A stretch of 35,741 nt of DNA, from NCBI RefSeq assembly GCF_012033735.1, contig NZ_JAAVJD010000032.1, positions 1-35,741 on the forward strand, read 5' to 3'. This document shows, piece after piece, positions 1 through 8,378 of the stretch. Under the pieces are notes generated by a model. It saw nothing but the letters and a program-made list of their open reading frames with translations. It made no database searches and was not told the DNA's origin. Each line of letters opens with the position of its first letter. Position 1 is the first letter of the stretch. The position numbers were made by a program, and so were the translations under genes. The stretch is from Streptomyces lonarensis. GTDB lineage: Bacteria > Actinomycetota > Actinomycetes > Streptomycetales > Streptomycetaceae.

Positions 1-1
1 G

Positions 2-856
2 GGCGGGGGCCGCGCCGCGCGGCGCGCCGAGTCGGGGCGCGGCAAGCGGGCCGGGCGCGACCTGCCCGCGGCCATCGGGGTCGGCGCCGGCCTGGGCGTG
101 CTCATCCTCGTCACGCTGTTCGTGTACAAGCCTGCTTTCGTCGCGGTGATCGCCGCCGCGGTGATCGTCGGCCTGTGGGAGCTCACCTCGCGGCTCGCGG
201 AGCGCAAGCAGGTGCGGGCCCCGCTGCCGCCCCTGGCGGTCGGCGGCGCCGCCATGGTGGTGGCGGGGTACGCCGAGGGCGCGGGCGCCGCCTTCGTGGC
301 GATGGCGCTGACGGTCTCGGCAGTCTTTCTGTGGCGTATGACGGGGCCGCCGCACGACTACCTCCGGGATGTCACGGCCTCCGTGTTCGCGGTCCTGTAC
401 GTCCCCTTCCTCGCCACCTTCGTCGCGCTCGTCCTGGCCGCGGACGACGGCCCCTGGCGGGTACTCGTCTTCCTGCTTCTCACCGTGGTGAGCGACACCG
501 GCGCCTACGCCGTCGGCTGGCGGTTCGGGAAGCGAAAGCTCGCCCCCCGCATCAGCCCCGGCAAGACCCGGGAGGGGCTGCTCGGCGCGGTCGTCTTCGC
601 CATGGTCGCGGGGGCGCTGTCGCTGGAGTTCCTGATCGAGGGGGGCACCTGGTGGCAGGGGCTCCTGATGGGGCTGGCCGTCGCGCTCACCGCCACCCTG
701 GGCGACCTCGGCGAGTCGATGATCAAGCGGGACCTCGGCATCAAGGACATGGGGACGCTGCTGCCCGGGCACGGCGGCATCATGGACCGCCTTGACTCCA
801 TACTGCCGACCGCCCCGGTGATCTGGGTGCTGTTCATGGTCTTCGTCGGTTCCTGA
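2..856 (+). CDS. cdsA: Phosphatidate cytidylyltransferase, 5' end cut by window edge
   Basis: Makes CDP-diacylglycerol from phosphatidic acid and CTP in the membrane, the precursor of all major phospholipids. The frame is open from base 2, and the residues before the first internal GTG (position 98) look like real CdsA N-terminus (RAGRDLPAAIGVGAGLG). The true start therefore lies upstream of the window. Several hydrophobic segments follow. Near the C-terminus is the CDP-alcohol cytidylyltransferase signature, GDLGESMIKRDLGIKD continuing to PGHGGIMDRLDS, with the conserved Asp and Arg residues. Stop is TGA at 854-856. The gene is followed by rlmN on the same strand, as in other streptomycetes. 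Identity is secure; only the 5' end is missing. Confidence 0.95.
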   Translation, partial: GGGRAARRAESGRGKRAGRDLPAAIGVGAGLGVLILVTLFVYKPAFVAVIAAAVIVGLWELTSRLAERKQVRAPLPPLAVGGAAMVVAGYAEGAGAAFVAMALTVSAVFLWRMTGPPHDYLRDVTASVFAVLYVPFLATFVALVLAADDGPWRVLVFLLLTVVSDTGAYAVGWRFGKRKLAPRISPGKTREGLLGAVVFAMVAGALSLEFLIEGGTWWQGLLMGLAVALTATLGDLGESMIKRDLGIKDMGTLLPGHGGIMDRLDSILPTAPVIWVLFMVFVGS

Positions 857-1101
857 CCCGGAACCTCGTGCTGAAGGCCGGTGAGGCCCCGCGCCGGCCG
901 GCGGTGGGGCGGCTCACGTCGGTGAGCGTCGGGGACCCGGTCGCGACACCGGTACGCTGGATCGGCATCGTGGGGCGCCCCGTGCCGCCGAGGTCGGCCC
1001 CCGTGCACTGACCGTCGAGGTGCGGGGAGGCCCGCACCGTGCCGCCGGCGGCATGCATCCGCCGCGTGGCCCCCGCTGTCGCACCGAGGAGACGTCCCGC
1101 C

Positions 1102-2214
1102 ATGGCACGACCCGTACCCGGCGAGCTGACGTTCGTCGCCCCGCGCGGCGCCAAGAAGCCGCCGCGGCACCTCGCCGACCTGACGCCCGCCGAACGCAAG
1201 GAGGCGGTCGCGGCACTCGGAGAGAAGCCGTTCCGCGCCAAGCAGCTCTCGCAGCACTACTTCGGGCGGTTCACGGCCGAGCCCGAGCAGTGGACCAACA
1301 TCCCCGCGGGCTCCCGGACCCGGCTCGCCGAGGAGCTGCTCCCGCCGCTGATGTCGGTCGTCCGCCACATCAGCTGTGACGAGGGCGCGACCCGGAAGAC
1401 GCTGTGGCGGCTGCACGACGGCACGATGGTCGAGTCGGTGCTGATGCGGTACCCCGAGCGCGTCACCATGTGCATCTCCTCGCAGGCGGGCTGCGGTATG
1501 AACTGCCCGTTCTGCGCGACCGGCCAGGCCGGCCTCGACCGCAACCTGTCGACCGCCGAGATCGTGCACCAGATCATCGACGGGATGCGCGCCCTGCGCG
1601 ACGGCGAGGTGCCCGGTGGGCCCGCGCGGCTCTCCAACATCGTCTTCATGGGGATGGGCGAGCCCCTCGCGAACTACAAGCGCGTGGTGGGCGCGATCCG
1701 CCGCCTCACCGACCCCGAGCCCGACGGGGTGGGCCTCTCGCAGCGCGGGATCACCGTCTCGACGGTCGGGTTGGTCCCGGCCATCAACCGGCTCGCGGAC
1801 GAGGGGCTCAAATGCCGCCTCGCGGTCTCCCTGCACGCTCCCGACGACGAGTTGCGGGACACCCTGGTGCCGGTCAACACCCGGTGGAAGGTGCGCGAGG
1901 TGCTGGACGCCGCCTGGGCCTACGCCGACAGCTCCGGCCGCCGCATCTCCATCGAGTACGCGCTCATCCGGGACATCAACGACCAGGCGTGGCGGGGCGA
2001 CCTGCTCGGGCGGCTCCTCAAGGGGCGGGGCGCGCACGTCAACCTGATCCCTCTCAACCCGACCCCCGGCTCCAAGTGGACGGCGAGCCGTCCGGAGGAC
2101 GAGCGGGCGTTCGTCGAGGCGCTGGAGGCACACGGCGTACCGACGACGGTGCGCGACACGCGCGGTCAGGAGATCGACGGGGCCTGCGGGCAGCTGGCTG
2201 CCTCCGAGCGCTGA
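1102..2214 (+). CDS. rlmN: Dual-specificity 23S rRNA/tRNA adenine-C2 methyltransferase (radical SAM)
   Basis: Methylates C2 of A2503 in 23S rRNA and A37 in some tRNAs by a radical-SAM ping-pong mechanism. The 370-residue protein has the radical-SAM cluster motif CGMNCPFC (Cys131, Cys135, Cys138). A C-terminal acceptor Cys lies near residue 362 (GACGQLA). It also has the GMGEPLANY segment typical of the family. The ATG at 1102 is chosen because GAGGAGA lies about 9 bases upstream. An in-frame ATG at 1039 would add 21 Arg/Ala/Pro-rich residues with no family likeness. The 245 bases between cdsA and this start show no gene. Identity is very likely; Cfr-type paralogues are less likely in this context. 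Confidence 0.95.
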   Translation: MARPVPGELTFVAPRGAKKPPRHLADLTPAERKEAVAALGEKPFRAKQLSQHYFGRFTAEPEQWTNIPAGSRTRLAEELLPPLMSVVRHISCDEGATRKTLWRLHDGTMVESVLMRYPERVTMCISSQAGCGMNCPFCATGQAGLDRNLSTAEIVHQIIDGMRALRDGEVPGGPARLSNIVFMGMGEPLANYKRVVGAIRRLTDPEPDGVGLSQRGITVSTVGLVPAINRLADEGLKCRLAVSLHAPDDELRDTLVPVNTRWKVREVLDAAWAYADSSGRRISIEYALIRDINDQAWRGDLLGRLLKGRGAHVNLIPLNPTPGSKWTASRPEDERAFVEALEAHGVPTTVRDTRGQEIDGACGQLAASER

Positions 2215-2233
2215 CGCCGCCCGCGGAGGCGTC
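2213..2233 (+). terminator. Candidate rlmN terminator hairpin
   Basis: GACGCC pairs with GGCGTC around a 9-base loop and overlaps the rlmN stop codon. A weaker outer GCGCTG/CAGCGC pairing could extend it. No U-tract follows, as is usual at this GC content. Confidence 0.3.
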
Positions 2234-2316
2234 CGGCCGCAGCGCGGCGGGGTCCCCGCGGTGGGTTATCGTGTGGTCGCACACGTGCACGACACACCAT
2301 TCATGCATATCGACCG

Positions 2317-2405
2317 GCAGGGGAGCGCGTCCAGCGCTGAGAGTGCGGCACAGCCGCAGACCCTTCGAACCTCGCCCGGAGCTCATGGCGCCGGGTAGGG
2401 AGCTC
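2317..2405 (+). promoter_or_regulatory. TPP (thiamin pyrophosphate) riboswitch
   Basis: All conserved blocks of the THI element are present in order: GGGG near 2320, GCTGAGA (2336-2342), a short P3 stem TGCGGC/GCCGCA (2344-2349 with 2353-2358), ACCCTTCGAACCT (2360-2372), and CCGGGTAGGGA (2391-2401). It lies upstream of a thiamine-type ABC importer, as expected for feedback by intracellular TPP. A perfect 6-bp stem with a UCCG loop follows (2414-2429). A second hairpin, TCGTC/GACGA (2440-2453), lies just before the thiB ATG and covers the only purine-rich stretch there (GACGAAAG). Control of translation start is therefore plausible; this last step is inference. Confidence 0.93.
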
Positions 2406-2463
2406 GGACATCAGCACGTTCCGACGTGCCCCGCCTGCCTCGTCGCACGACGAAAGCAGCCCC

Positions 2464-3552
2464 ATGAAGCGCACCTCCCGGCGCACCGCCGCGCTCGCCC
2501 TGCCGGTCCTCCTCGGCACCACGCTCCTCGCGGCATGCGGGGCGGACTCGGACGACGGCGGCGACCGGAACGCCGCCGAGAACGACACCGTGACCCTGGT
2601 GACGCACAACTCCTTCGAGGTCTCGGAGGAGGTGCTCGCCCTCTTCACCGAGCAGACCGGCCACGAGGTGCGTGTGCTGCGTGCCGACGACGGCGGCGTC
2701 ATGGTCAACCAGGCCGTCCTCTCCGCGGGCAACCCGCAGGGCGACGTGCTCTTCGGGGTCGACAACACGCTGCTGACGCGCGCGCTCGACGCGGACGTCT
2801 TCGCGCCCCACCGCGCGGAAGGGCTGGACGCCGTCCCCGAGGAGTTCCAGCTGGACGCCGGTGAGTGGCGGGTCACCCCGGTGGACCACGGCGACATCTG
2901 CGTCAACTACGACCGGGCCTGGTTCGACGAGGCGGGGATCGAACCGCCCCAGGACCTCGCGGATCTCACCGACGCCGACTACCGGGACCTGCTGGTGGTG
3001 CAGAACGCGGCGAGTTCCACGCCAGGGCTCGGGTTCCTGCTGGGGACGGTCGCCGAGTTCGGTGAGGACGGCTGGCAGGACTATTGGCGGCAGCTGTCGG
3101 ACAACGGGGTCCGGGTGGTCGACGGGTGGGAGCAGGCGTACTACGAGGACTTCTCCGGTTCCTCCGGTGAGGGGGACCGGCCGCTGGTCGTCAGCTACGC
3201 CTCCTCGCCACCGGCGGAGGTGCTGTACGGTCCCGACCCCGACGTCGAGGAGGCACCCACCGGCGTCTCCACGGGGACGTGTTTCCGGCAGATCGAGTTC
3301 GCCGGCCTGCTGGAAGGGGCGGAGAACCCCGAGGGCGGCGCCGCGCTGCTGGACTTCATGCTGTCCCTGGACTTCCAGCAGGACGTCCCCCTGCAGATGT
3401 TCGTGCATCCGGTCCGGGAGGACGCCGAGCTGCCGGAGCTGTTCACACGCCACGGTGCGGTCGTCGACGCCCCGTTGACGCTGGACGCGGACGCCGTGAC
3501 CGAGAACCGCAGCGACTGGGTGGACGAGTGGACCAACCTGGTTGTCCGTTGA
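2464..3552 (+). CDS. thiB: Thiamine ABC transporter, substrate-binding lipoprotein
   Basis: Captures thiamine (or a phosphorylated form) outside the membrane and delivers it to ThiP. The 362-residue protein starts with an Arg-rich n-region, a hydrophobic core and the lipobox LAAC (Cys25), so it should be a lipid-anchored lipoprotein. Family blocks include VTLVTHNSFEVS near the mature N-terminus, DHGDICVNYD, SSTPGLGFLLGT, LVVSYASSPPAEV and CFRQIEFAGLL. Its position directly behind a TPP riboswitch supports thiamine as ligand. The ATG at 2464 has only weak Shine-Dalgarno complementarity (GAAAG), which fits riboswitch-gated initiation. A strong hairpin follows the stop codon. Confidence 0.92.
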   Translation: MKRTSRRTAALALPVLLGTTLLAACGADSDDGGDRNAAENDTVTLVTHNSFEVSEEVLALFTEQTGHEVRVLRADDGGVMVNQAVLSAGNPQGDVLFGVDNTLLTRALDADVFAPHRAEGLDAVPEEFQLDAGEWRVTPVDHGDICVNYDRAWFDEAGIEPPQDLADLTDADYRDLLVVQNAASSTPGLGFLLGTVAEFGEDGWQDYWRQLSDNGVRVVDGWEQAYYEDFSGSSGEGDRPLVVSYASSPPAEVLYGPDPDVEEAPTGVSTGTCFRQIEFAGLLEGAENPEGGAALLDFMLSLDFQQDVPLQMFVHPVREDAELPELFTRHGAVVDAPLTLDADAVTENRSDWVDEWTNLVVR

Positions 3553-3562
3553 CGGCCCCGTG

Positions 3563-3586
3563 GGGCCGCCCCGTGCGGGGCGGCCC
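3563..3586 (+). terminator. Hairpin between thiB and thiP
   Basis: Perfect 10-bp stem GGGCCGCCCC / GGGGCGGCCC with loop GTGC, 10 bases after the thiB stop. It sits inside the operon, so it probably acts as a partial terminator or mRNA stabiliser that raises binding protein over permease. Its left arm and loop contain the recurring CCCCGTGC octamer. Confidence 0.6.
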
Positions 3587-3688
3587 GGTGCTTTCGGGAG
3601 GCGCCGCCGGGCTGCGCCCCGTGCTCGCCGGCCCCGTGCGCCCCGACCGCCCCGCGGCGGCCCGTCGCCGAGGCCCCCGGACGGCACC

Positions 3689-5398
3689 GTGACCGACACC
3701 GCCCCCGTGCCGGGGCCCCCGCCGCCGACCGGCCCGGCCCCGGCGACCCGCACCCGCACCGGGCCACGCCGCTTCGTCGCCCCGGCGCTGATGGTCGGGC
3801 CGGTGGTCTTCTTCGCCGTCTTCTTCGGCTATCCCGTGACCGCGATCGTGGCCCGCGGACTCCGGCCGGACGGGGAGTGGGAACTGGGCCACGTCGGCGA
3901 GGTCCTCGCCGACGAAGGCATCCGGCAGGTCCTCTGGTTCACGACCTGGCAGGCCGCGGCGTCCACCGCCCTCACCCTGCTGCTGGCGCTGCCGGGCGCC
4001 TACGTACTGGCCCGCTTCCGGTTCCCGGGGAAGCGGCTGCTGCGAGCCGTCGTCACGGTTCCCTTCGTTCTGCCCACGGTGGTGGTCGGGGCCGCGTTCC
4101 TCGGGCTGATCGGCCGCGGCGGGCTCCTCGACGACCTGTGGGGCCTTCGGCTGGACACCACCGTCTGGGCCATCCTCCTCGCCCACGTGTTCTTCAACTA
4201 CGCGGTCGTCGTCCGCACCGTCGGCGGCCTGTGGTCGCAGCTCGACCCGCGTCAGGAGGAGGCCGCCCGACTGCTGGGCGCCGGGGCGTTCGGAGCATGG
4301 CGGCGCGTGACGCTGCCCGCGCTGCTGCCGGCGCTGGCCGCGGCGGCGCTGATGGTCTTCCTCTTCACCTTCACCTCCTTCGGCGTCGTCCAGATCCTCG
4401 GCGGCCCCGGCTACGCGACCCTCGAGGTCGAGATCTACCGGCAGACCGCACAACTGCTCGACCTGCCGACCGCGGCCGTGCTGACCCTGCTGCAGTTCGC
4501 CGCGGTCGCCGCGATGCTCGGGGTGCACGGCTGGACCGTGCACCGACGCGAGTCCGCTCTGCGGTTGGTGGACGCCGCCGCGACCGACCGCCCGCCGCGG
4601 GGCGCGGGGGAGCGGCTCCTGCTCGGTGGGGTGCTCCTCTCGGTCGCCGCGCTGGTGCTGCTGCCGCTCGGCGTCCTCATCGAACGGTCGCTCCGTGTGC
4701 CCGACGGCTACGGCTTCGCCCACTACCGCGCGCTGGCCACCACGGACACGGGCACCTTCGTCGTACCCCCGCTCGAAGCGGTCGGCAACTCGCTCCGCAT
4801 CGCGGCCGTCGCCACGCTCATCGCCCTGCTGGTCGGCGGGCTCGCCGCGGCCGCGCTGACCCGTGGCGCCGGCCGGCTGGTTCGGGGCTTCGACGCGATG
4901 CTCATGCTGCCGCTGGGCACCTCCGCGGTGACCGTCGGCTTCGGTTTCCTGATCGCACTCGACACACCTCCGTTGGACCTGCGCTCGTCGTGGTTGCTGG
5001 TCCCGCTGGCGCAGGCACTGGTGGGGGTCCCCTTCGTGATCCGGGTCATGCTGCCGGTGCTCCGCGCGGTGGACGACCGGCTGCGGCAGGCGGCAGCGAC
5101 GCTGGGCGCCTCCCCGCTGAGGGCATGGTGGGAGGTCGACCTCCCGCTCGTGCGGCGGGCGCTGGTGCTCGCCGCCGGGTTCGCGTTCGCGGTCTCCCTC
5201 GGGGAGTTCGGGGCGACGGTCTTCATCGCCCGGCCCGACGAGCCGACGCTCCCGGTCGCCATCGCCCGGCTGCTGGGGCGCGCGGGCGAGGCGAACTACG
5301 GACAGGCGATGGCGTTGAGCACCGTGCTGATGCTGGTCTGCGCCGCCACCCTGCTGGCTCTCGAACGTATCCGTCCCGCCCGCTCCGGGGAGTTCTGA
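3689..5398 (+). CDS. thiP: Thiamine ABC transporter permease (fused double permease)
   Basis: Membrane channel of the thiamine importer. The 569-residue protein is a fusion of two permease halves, each with several hydrophobic helices and an EAA loop for contact with the ATPase. One loop is at about residues 190-215 (EEAARLLGAGAFGAWRRVTL) and the other near 465-490 (RQAAATLGASPLRAWWEVDL). Double length is typical of ThiP. The GTG at 3689 (VTDTAPVP) is the most reasonable start, although no good ribosome-binding site precedes it. An in-frame TTG at 3542 would add 49 Arg/Pro-rich residues encoded by hairpin DNA and is unlikely. The TGA overlaps the ATG of thiQ (TGATG), indicating translational coupling. 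Confidence 0.9.
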   Translation: MTDTAPVPGPPPPTGPAPATRTRTGPRRFVAPALMVGPVVFFAVFFGYPVTAIVARGLRPDGEWELGHVGEVLADEGIRQVLWFTTWQAAASTALTLLLALPGAYVLARFRFPGKRLLRAVVTVPFVLPTVVVGAAFLGLIGRGGLLDDLWGLRLDTTVWAILLAHVFFNYAVVVRTVGGLWSQLDPRQEEAARLLGAGAFGAWRRVTLPALLPALAAAALMVFLFTFTSFGVVQILGGPGYATLEVEIYRQTAQLLDLPTAAVLTLLQFAAVAAMLGVHGWTVHRRESALRLVDAAATDRPPRGAGERLLLGGVLLSVAALVLLPLGVLIERSLRVPDGYGFAHYRALATTDTGTFVVPPLEAVGNSLRIAAVATLIALLVGGLAAAALTRGAGRLVRGFDAMLMLPLGTSAVTVGFGFLIALDTPPLDLRSSWLLVPLAQALVGVPFVIRVMLPVLRAVDDRLRQAAATLGASPLRAWWEVDLPLVRRALVLAAGFAFAVSLGEFGATVFIARPDEPTLPVAIARLLGRAGEANYGQAMALSTVLMLVCAATLLALERIRPARSGEF

Positions 5399-6552
5399 TG
5401 ACGAAGACGACCGTGCCGTCGAGCGGCCCCGTGCCGGGCGCCATGCTGCGGCTGGAGGCGTTGACGGTCCGCTACGGGGGCCGCCCCGTCGTCGACGCGG
5501 TCGACCTCGCGGTCGACGCGGGGGAGACGGTGTGCGTCCTCGGCCCCAGCGGCAGCGGGAAGTCGACCCTGCTGCGCGCCGTCGCGGGGCTGGCGGCGCC
5601 CGACGGGGGCCGGGTGCTGCTCGGCGGGCGGGACCAGGAGGGGATTCCGCCGCACCGCCGCGGTGTGGGCCTCATGTTCCAGGACCATCAGCTGTTCCCG
5701 CAGCACGACGTCGCCGCGAACGTGGGCTTCGGGCTCCGTGTGCGGGGTACGGGGCGCGAGGAGCGGGGGGAACGCGTCGCCCGACTGCTGGACATGGTTG
5801 GGCTGGTGGGCGCCGAGCGACGGGCGGTCACGGCGCTGTCAGGAGGCGAACAGCAACGGGTGGCCCTGGCGCGCGCCCTCGCCCCCGGCCCGCGGCTGCT
5901 GATGCTCGACGAGCCGCTCGGGCAGCTGGACCGCGGGCTGCGGGAGCGGCTGGTGGTCGAGTTGCGCTCGCTGTTCCGGCGGCTGGGGACCACGGTGCTG
6001 GCGGTCACCCACGACCAGGGCGAGGCGTTCGCCCTGGCGGACCGCGTCGTGGTGATGCGGGACGGCCGCGTCGAGCAGACGGGGTCGCCGGTCGACGTGT
6101 GGAGCCGCCCCGTGTCGGAGTTCGTCGCCCGTTTCCTCGGCTTCTCCAACGTCGTGCCGGCCACGCTGACCGGCACGACGGCGCAGTGCGCATGGGGCGC
6201 GGTCGAGGTGGCGGAGGACGCGCCCGACGGCCCCGTCGGCCTGCTCGTGCGTCCGGGAGGGGTCCGCCTGTCCGAGCCGCTCGCGGGCCACGATGCCCCG
6301 GCCTCCGGCGAGCACACTGCGCAGCCCGGCGGCGCGGCGGACACCACGGCGGGGCGGGACGCGCTCCCGGGACTCGGCTGTGTGGTGAAGGGGCGCACCT
6401 TCCGGGGCGACCACGTGGTCCTGCACCTCGATCCGGAGCGCGGACCCGACTTGGAGGCCACGTGCTCGCTCCGTGCGGCGCCCGCCGAAGGAGCCGTCGT
6501 GCGCGTGCGGTTCGACCCCGAGGAGACCGTCCTGCTGCCGCCCACCGGCTGA
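5398..6552 (+). CDS. thiQ: Thiamine ABC transporter ATP-binding protein
   Basis: Powers thiamine import by ATP hydrolysis on the cytoplasmic face of ThiP. The 384-residue protein has an intact set of ABC motifs: Walker A GPSGSGKST (49-57), Q-loop LMFQDHQLFPQ, signature LSGGEQQR (147-154), Walker B LLMLDEP (167-173) and H-loop His205. About 140 residues follow the nucleotide-binding domain and resemble the TOBE-type regulatory region of spermidine/sulfate-type ATPases. That makes it longer than the short ThiQ of enterobacteria. The start overlaps the thiP stop (TGATG). The riboswitch and the binding protein set the thiamine assignment; the sequence alone would allow other small substrates. Confidence 0.9.
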   Translation: MTKTTVPSSGPVPGAMLRLEALTVRYGGRPVVDAVDLAVDAGETVCVLGPSGSGKSTLLRAVAGLAAPDGGRVLLGGRDQEGIPPHRRGVGLMFQDHQLFPQHDVAANVGFGLRVRGTGREERGERVARLLDMVGLVGAERRAVTALSGGEQQRVALARALAPGPRLLMLDEPLGQLDRGLRERLVVELRSLFRRLGTTVLAVTHDQGEAFALADRVVVMRDGRVEQTGSPVDVWSRPVSEFVARFLGFSNVVPATLTGTTAQCAWGAVEVAEDAPDGPVGLLVRPGGVRLSEPLAGHDAPASGEHTAQPGGAADTTAGRDALPGLGCVVKGRTFRGDHVVLHLDPERGPDLEATCSLRAAPAEGAVVRVRFDPEETVLLPPTG

Positions 6553-6569
6553 CCAGCCGTCACACGCAC

Positions 6570-6640
6570 GTGAAGAAAAAGCAAAGTGATGAAAGTTTTC
6601 GTCTGGACGGACCCACTTCGGCGATCTAAATTGTCAGGCC
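6570..6640 (+). promoter_or_regulatory. AT-rich control region with GAAA-GT-TTTC inverted repeat before the GHL10 gene
   Basis: A conspicuously AT-rich island in very GC-rich DNA. It contains GAAAGTTTTC (6591-6600), an inverted repeat GAAA/TTTC with outer GA/TC bases that also match. A possible -10 (TAAATT, about 6627) lies downstream. GAAA-N-TTTC-like repeats are known near Streptomyces polysaccharide-degradation genes, so a sugar-responsive repressor site is a reasonable guess. Confidence 0.4.
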
Positions 6641-6689
6641 GAGCGGCGTTGACCGGAACACGCCACCACCGTCCCAGGAGTTCTCCCGT

Positions 6690-8267
6690 ATGAGACGCAT
6701 CCTGCCCACCCTCGCCGCCGGCCTCGGGCTGCTGGCCTCCAGTCTGGTGTTCGCCGGCCCCGCCACCGCGGCGCCCGCCGAGGACGACCGCCCCGAACAG
6801 TGGCGCAGCTACTGGGTCGACGCCTTCAACGAGGGGCTCTACACCCCGGAGCAGGCTGCGCGGACCGTCCAGGACGCCCTGGACATCAACGCCAACGCCC
6901 TGATCGTCCAGGTCGGCCGACGGTACGACTGCTTCTGCAACCGCGCCGACTACCCGCGGACGGACGCCGCCGTCAACCCGGCGCCCTACGACCCTCTCGA
7001 CGAGATCATCGCGCAGGCCCACGCCGCCGGGCTCGAGGTCCACGCCTGGGTGAACGTCAACACCCTCTGGAACAGCACCACGCCGCCCCGTTCGCCCGAG
7101 CACGTGTACAACCAGCACGGCCCGGACGCCGAAGGCGCCGACCGCTGGCTGAACAAGAAGTACGACGGCACCGAGGTCCAGGGCGCCAACGTCTACGTCG
7201 ACCCGGGTCACCCCGACGTCGCCGACTACATCGTCGGCGCCGTCTCCAGCATCGTCAGCGAGTACGACGTGGACGGCGTCAACCTCGACTACATCCGCTA
7301 CCCGGACCACAACTCCACCACGACGCACAGCGACTGGGGCTACAACGACGTCTCCGTCGCCCGCTTCCAGGAGGCCGCCGGCCGGACCGACGTGCCCGAG
7401 CCCGACGACGCCGAATGGACCGACTGGCGCCGCGACCAGGTGACCGGTCTGGTCCGGAAGCTCTACCTGACGCTGTGGGACATCGACCCCGCCGCGCGCC
7501 TGTCGGTCAACGCCATCACCTACGGCAACGGTCCGCAGGCCGTCGGCGGCTGGGAGAACACCCGGACCTACGGCGAGGTCCTGCAGGACTGGGTGGGCTG
7601 GCTCGACGAGGGCGTCACCGACACGGTCATGACGATGAACTACAAGCGCAACTGGCAGCCGGCCCAGCAGCAGATGTTCACCGAGTGGTCCGAGTTCATG
7701 GCCGACAACCAGATGGGCCGCCAGACCGTCAACGGACCCGGCCTGTACCTCAACCCCGTCGGGGACAGCCTGGCGCAGGCGCTGCAGGCGCTCGCCCCGA
7801 CTGCGGCGGGCAACACCGTAGCCGGGTGGAGCGGCTACGCCTACGCCAACCCGAGCAGCACCCACGTCGACGGCAGCTGGGAGAACCGCTCCGCGGAACG
7901 CGACGCCCTCACCGAAGCACTGACGCAGGGCCCCCAGGCGCCCTTCGCCGACCCGGCCACCGTGCCCACGATGGGATGGAAGGACGCCCCGTCCGACGGC
8001 CACGTCACCGGCCGGCTCGCGGTACGCGGCGGCGGAGTGCTCGACCAGGCCACGGTCACCCTCAAGCCCCTCACCAACCGCTCCGAGCCCGTGACCCGCA
8101 CCGCCGACGGTGACGGCTGGTTCGGCTTCGCCCACGTCGACCCGGGCGTCTACCTCGTCAGCGTGGACCTGCCGCGCGGGGTGGTCGGTGCTCCGGTCAC
8201 CGCGGTGAAGGTTGATCGCGGCGAGGTGACCGAGGCCCGCCTCGGCACCTACGTCGACCTCCGCTGA
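6690..8267 (+). CDS. Secreted glycoside hydrolase-like protein (GHL10 / DUF187 family)
   Basis: Probable extracellular carbohydrate-active enzyme; substrate unknown. The 525-residue protein has a Sec signal peptide (MRR, hydrophobic core, likely cleavage after ATA at residue 27). A TIM-barrel GHL10 domain spans about residues 36-340: WRSYWVDAFNEGLYTPEQA, a DINANALIVQVGRR strand, EVHAWVNVNT, and DVDGVNLDYIRYP with the acidic residues expected at the strand ends. Residues from about 440 on (HVTGRLAVRGGGVLDQATVTL to GVYLVSVDLP) look like a carboxypeptidase-regulatory or transthyretin-like beta-sandwich. AGGAG at 6676-6680 fixes the ATG. It stands alone behind its own control region and ends facing a convergent gene pair. 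Confidence 0.85.
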   Translation: MRRILPTLAAGLGLLASSLVFAGPATAAPAEDDRPEQWRSYWVDAFNEGLYTPEQAARTVQDALDINANALIVQVGRRYDCFCNRADYPRTDAAVNPAPYDPLDEIIAQAHAAGLEVHAWVNVNTLWNSTTPPRSPEHVYNQHGPDAEGADRWLNKKYDGTEVQGANVYVDPGHPDVADYIVGAVSSIVSEYDVDGVNLDYIRYPDHNSTTTHSDWGYNDVSVARFQEAAGRTDVPEPDDAEWTDWRRDQVTGLVRKLYLTLWDIDPAARLSVNAITYGNGPQAVGGWENTRTYGEVLQDWVGWLDEGVTDTVMTMNYKRNWQPAQQQMFTEWSEFMADNQMGRQTVNGPGLYLNPVGDSLAQALQALAPTAAGNTVAGWSGYAYANPSSTHVDGSWENRSAERDALTEALTQGPQAPFADPATVPTMGWKDAPSDGHVTGRLAVRGGGVLDQATVTLKPLTNRSEPVTRTADGDGWFGFAHVDPGVYLVSVDLPRGVVGAPVTAVKVDRGEVTEARLGTYVDLR

Positions 8268-8314
8268 CGCCACCGCCGCCGCCCGGGCCCCCGGCAGCAG
8301 CGCGCGGCACGCAC

Positions 8315-8343
8315 GGGGCGGGCCCCGCCACGGGACCCGCCCC
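8315..8343. terminator. Bidirectional terminator hairpin
   Basis: GGGGCGGG (8315-8322) pairs with CCCGCCCC (8336-8343) between the convergent GHL10 gene and the ABC permease gene. The left flank carries GCACGGGG, the complement of the recurring octamer. Confidence 0.55.
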
Positions 8344-8378
8344 ATGCTCGTCGCACCCGCCGGCGACACCGGCCGGCG

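Noticed and set aside
3542..3688. TTG start for thiP overlapping the thiB stop
   Set aside because: It would translate through a perfect 10-bp hairpin and add only Arg/Pro-rich residues.
5688..8369. Very long open frame (893 codons) on the minus strand opposite thiQ and the GHL10 gene
   Set aside because: A GC-bias shadow: it covers two convincing genes on the plus strand, has no domain pattern and no ribosome-binding site.
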